Assembly (NCBI GenBank): GCA_039177505.1
Contig: JBCDFR010000020.1
Coordinates: 1 to 64,000 of the forward strand
Length of the DNA stretch: 64,000 nt
Direction: 5' to 3'
Origin: JABSQH01 sp039177505
GTDB taxonomy: Bacteria > Actinomycetota > Acidimicrobiia > Acidimicrobiales > Ilumatobacteraceae
Below are positions 61,220 through 64,000 of the stretch, one piece after another. The position numbers and the translations under genes were made by a program. The notes under the pieces are model-generated. The model was not told the origin of the DNA. It did not search any database and saw only the letters and a list, made by a program, of their open reading frames with translations. Each line of letters begins with the position of its first letter. The first letter of the stretch is position 1.

Positions 61220-62659
61220 GTGACACGCGCCGACATCGATGAACTGATTCGGCGGCTACCGAATTCTGCTGTGGCGGGCGACAGCCCCGGGGCCGCAGCG
61301 GCGGCCAACGTGTGGGCCACCGCAGTCCGTGACCGCAGGCCGGCCGCAGTGGTCCGTGCCCAGCGCGCCGAGGATGTCGCCGCCACGTTCGCCTGGGCCG
61401 CCGAAGTGGGCGCTGTCGTCACGCCGCGCTCCGGCGGGCACAGCTTCGACGGATTCCCGATCAACGAAGACGTTGTCCTGATCGACATGCGCGATATCGA
61501 CCACGCCCGTATCGACGCCGCCGGACTGCTCAACGCCGGGGCGGGAGCGCTGGCACGCGACATCCACCTCGCCGGTGCAACGAGCGGGCGGGCGGTCCCG
61601 ATCGGCCTGTGCCCAACGGTCGGGCTCGGCGGTCTGGTGTCGGGCGGCGGGTTCGGCTACTTCAGCCGTTCGCTGGGGGTGACGTGCGATTCGTTGGTCG
61701 CTGCAACCGTAGCGACACCGGACGGAGCGGTCCTACGCTGCGACGAGACCGAGAACACCGAGGTGTTGTGGGCGACACGCGGCGGCGGCGGATGCGCGGG
61801 CATCATCATCGACACCCAACTCCGCTCGATCGTCGTCGACACGGTCATCGACTTCGCCGTCGGCGTGCCGTGGTCCGCCTTTGTCGACTGCTACGCCACC
61901 TTCATCGATCTCGTCGCCACCGCACCGGAGTCGCTCGACGCGTCCATTCAGGCGAGGACGACTGGCGCCGGGCGGTACATCGATACTGCCGACGTCGGCC
62001 CACCCGGCAGCACGCTAGGGCAGCCCCACGTGGAGGTCACCGGCCAGATGCGGGCACCGATCGACGAGGTGCGGGACACGATCGCCCCGCTGTTGAACCT
62101 CGACGGTGCACGGCTCGACATGATCGAAGCCGTCGAGTTGGCAACCGCGGCGCGCCACGAGAACCCGCTGGAGTTCTTCAACGATCCTGCGCCACCTGCG
62201 CTTCGCTCCTACCGCGTCACCAGCGACTTCGTGACCTCGACCGACGTCGACCGCCAGGCGCAAGCACTGTCACGTTTCATCGACGTCGTGCAGCACGACC
62301 CGCTGCTCGGAGGGATGGGAGTGGTGATCGAGGGCGCCAATGGCCAGGTTGCCGCCCGCTCGGCGTCGGCGACGGCCTTCCCCCATCGCGACGCCGTAGC
62401 GCTGATCCAGTACCAACTCGGCTGCCCGGATGGACGCTCTCCGCGCGACCCGGATTACATGAAACGCGGCAATGAACTCCTCGCCGAAACGCGTGCGGCC
62501 CTCGGCGAGGCGCCGACCGGCGGCCGGTATCTGAACTACGCCGACCCGTCCGACCCCGCCTCGACGTTGTGGCGGGGCAACCTCGAACGACTGCGGAGGA
62601 TCGTCGACGCCGTCGACCCACACAGGGTGCTGCACTCGCGGCTGCGCCCGCTCGTGTGA
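61220..62659 (+). CDS. Berberine-bridge-enzyme-like FAD oxidoreductase (bicovalent flavin)
   Basis: A 479-residue PCMH/BBE flavoprotein. H74 in PRSGGHSFDG and C131 in IGLCPTVGLGG are the two residues that attach FAD covalently in BBE-type enzymes, and both are present. The C-terminal BBE segment (YLNYADP; NLERLRRIVDAVDP) is also there. No signal peptide is visible at the GTG start. It oxidises an alcohol, sugar or alkaloid-like substrate with O2. Confidence 0.9.
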   Translation: MTRADIDELIRRLPNSAVAGDSPGAAAAANVWATAVRDRRPAAVVRAQRAEDVAATFAWAAEVGAVVTPRSGGHSFDGFPINEDVVLIDMRDIDHARIDAAGLLNAGAGALARDIHLAGATSGRAVPIGLCPTVGLGGLVSGGGFGYFSRSLGVTCDSLVAATVATPDGAVLRCDETENTEVLWATRGGGGCAGIIIDTQLRSIVVDTVIDFAVGVPWSAFVDCYATFIDLVATAPESLDASIQARTTGAGRYIDTADVGPPGSTLGQPHVEVTGQMRAPIDEVRDTIAPLLNLDGARLDMIEAVELATAARHENPLEFFNDPAPPALRSYRVTSDFVTSTDVDRQAQALSRFIDVVQHDPLLGGMGVVIEGANGQVAARSASATAFPHRDAVALIQYQLGCPDGRSPRDPDYMKRGNELLAETRAALGEAPTGGRYLNYADPSDPASTLWRGNLERLRRIVDAVDPHRVLHSRLRPLV

Positions 62660-62850
62660 ACGACTCGGCGCCGCGATCGAGCAGGAACCGGAGATGGCCT
62701 GCGACCTCGTCTCCTGCGGCCTGACTTTGGACGAGCGGACCGACCTCGTTTCGTCGACGGAGCCACAGGTTCGGGCGTGTCCGTGACACCGATCTGCGTG
62801 CTCCCGCAACCCCTGCGGCACGCGGCCAGGGGATGTGCGATCGTGCGGAC

Positions 62851-64000
62851 GTGACCAACTACGCGATTCGACGCATCGGCCCCGACGAGGCGCGGCCCGT
62901 AGCGGACACGGTGCGCGCCGCCCTGCTCGGTGGAGCGACCTCCGAAGAAGACGCCGAGTGGGGCCGACGGACCTGGGCCGAGGGCCGGTTCCTGGCAGCG
63001 TTCGAAGGCGATCGGTGCATCGGCCACGTTGGATCGTTCGATGGCGACTCGACCGTCCCCGGCGGCGCACGCCTGCGCACCGCCGCCGTCACACGCGTCG
63101 GCGTGCTGCCGACGCACACGCGACAGGGCCTGTTGACCACGCTGATGACGCAGCTGCTGAACGAAGAACGCGACGCGGGCTCGGTGGTGGCGACACTGTG
63201 GGCCAGCGAGACCGCGATCTACGGGCGCTTCGGTTTCGGCCACGCCAGCAACACCCAATCGATCACCGTCGATGCTGCGACGGCGCGTCCCCTGCGTTCG
63301 GCTCCGATCGGATCGACGCGCCTGCTCGATCGCAACGAGCTCGACGACGTGGTGCCCGGCTTGTACGAACGGGCGGCGCGATGGCGACCCGGGTCGATGA
63401 GCCGCCAAGCGTGGATGTGGGACCGCAGCCTCAAGGCGGCTCGCGAGCCGACGTCGCAGAACACCTCACCTGGGATGTATGTGGCGGTGCACTCCGATGC
63501 CAGCGGTGTCGACGACGGATACGTGCACTACGAGGTCAGCTGGGCACCGCGCAGCGCCGGCAAGATCGTCGGTACCGGAACGGTCCACGACCTCTGGGCG
63601 GCGGACGCCCGCACCGAGACCGAGTTGTGGCGCTACTTGCTCGGCATCGACCTCGTGGCGACGTGGCAAGGCGAAGCGCGGCCCGTCGACGAGGCGATGC
63701 GCCATGTGCTGGCCGACGGACGGGCCTACGGGGTCACCCAGCGCTTCGACGAGTTGTGGTTGCGGATCCTCGACGTCGATGCCGCGCTGACATCGCGCCA
63801 CTACGCGCCGGCCAACGGCTCGGTCGTGGTCGGAGTCGCCGACGATCGCTTCGCCGACAACACTGGGGCGTGGCGCATCAGCGCTGCCGGTGCAACGCGT
63901 GTCGACGCTGAGCCCGACATCGTCGTCGACATCGCAACGCTGTCGGCCGCGTATCTCGGCGGGACGCCGTGGAGTGAACTACGAGATGCCGGGATCGTGT
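62851..64000 (+). CDS. Eis-like GNAT N-acetyltransferase (3' truncated by window edge)
   Basis: From the GTG at 62851 the frame stays open to the window end (383 codons), close to full Eis length of about 400. The GNAT core reads TRVGVLPTHTRQGLLTTLM, the acetyl-CoA loop, and ETAIYGRFGFGHAS. A second GNAT-like domain and an SCP2-like C-terminal domain (YLGGTPWSELRDAG) follow. Eis proteins acetylate amines, including aminoglycosides in some cases. Whether this one has that activity cannot be said. Upstream 191 bp hold nothing I recognise. Confidence 0.85.
   Translation, partial: MTNYAIRRIGPDEARPVADTVRAALLGGATSEEDAEWGRRTWAEGRFLAAFEGDRCIGHVGSFDGDSTVPGGARLRTAAVTRVGVLPTHTRQGLLTTLMTQLLNEERDAGSVVATLWASETAIYGRFGFGHASNTQSITVDAATARPLRSAPIGSTRLLDRNELDDVVPGLYERAARWRPGSMSRQAWMWDRSLKAAREPTSQNTSPGMYVAVHSDASGVDDGYVHYEVSWAPRSAGKIVGTGTVHDLWAADARTETELWRYLLGIDLVATWQGEARPVDEAMRHVLADGRAYGVTQRFDELWLRILDVDAALTSRHYAPANGSVVVGVADDRFADNTGAWRISAAGATRVDAEPDIVVDIATLSAAYLGGTPWSELRDAGIV

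Overview
The window reads as chromosomal DNA of a high-GC actinobacterium. Gene content points to the Acidimicrobiia, and an Ilumatobacter-like marine organism is my best guess. The clues are an F420-type LLM oxidoreductase, a TIGR03085-type protein, an MpaB/DUF2236 protein, AfsR-like BTAD regulators, an LPxTG-anchored giant protein, and many GTG starts with ATGA/GTGA overlaps. The placement is inferred from family content only; no rRNA gene is present. I see no prophage, CRISPR array, intact insertion sequence or replication origin.

Layout. 1-3.8 kb: two tandem SulP/STAS transporters with C-terminal cNMP-like folds, the first cut by the window edge. 3.9-8.97 kb: a VC0807-like membrane protein divergent from a PadR regulator over a perfect palindrome, a flavin amine oxidase, and an SDR plus 2OG-Fe(II) oxygenase pair divergent from an HxlR regulator. 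9.0-13.8 kb: an LLM oxidoreductase, a large molybdopterin oxidoreductase and a thiolase; the first two carry the same inverted-repeat operator. 14.0-15.2 kb: a secreted AA10 lytic polysaccharide monooxygenase with two chitin-binding modules. 15.3-22.6 kb: lipid and small-molecule enzymes (enoyl-CoA hydratase, SDR, cyclopropane-type synthase, serine hydrolase, dienelactone hydrolase, KDPG-type aldolase) and one tRNA-Lys(TTT). 22.7-25.9 kb: a FetB-like permease, the ArfB ribosome-rescue factor, and a folB-folK-folP operon whose folP is divergent. 26.0-27.8 kb: a double-CDGSH protein coupled to a ferritin-like protein. 27.9-36.4 kb: an ABC-ATPase relic, a 1852-residue LPATG surface protein and a BTAD regulator. 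36.4-44.9 kb: tandem nested hairpins, an HtrA-type protease divergent from a matrixin-like protease with a His-rich tail, then a membrane-transporter/asparaginase/MBL operon, MpaB, YcaQ glycosylase and cyclophilin. 44.9-48.4 kb: a carbohydrate ABC importer without its ATPase. 48.5-54.6 kb: a cysteine-less DksA-like protein coupled to an AarF kinase, facing a patatin - FtsX/MacB permease - ABC ATPase set in which both enzymes carry intact cyclic-nucleotide phosphate-binding cassettes. 54.7-64 kb: a LAL/BTAD regulator, two hypothetical proteins, Bax inhibitor-1, a group-2 sigma factor, a BBE-type flavoenzyme and an Eis-like acetyltransferase that runs off the edge.

Two observations stand out. 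First, a dispersed ~50-bp intergenic element occurs four times (10243, 25881, 58202 and inverted at 58326). It has an invariant 18-nt lead, a 6-bp hairpin with compensatory base changes, and usually an ACAGAA box. Second, the patatin/ABC operon looks like a cyclic-nucleotide-gated lipid hydrolysis and export module. Neither assignment has been checked by database search.
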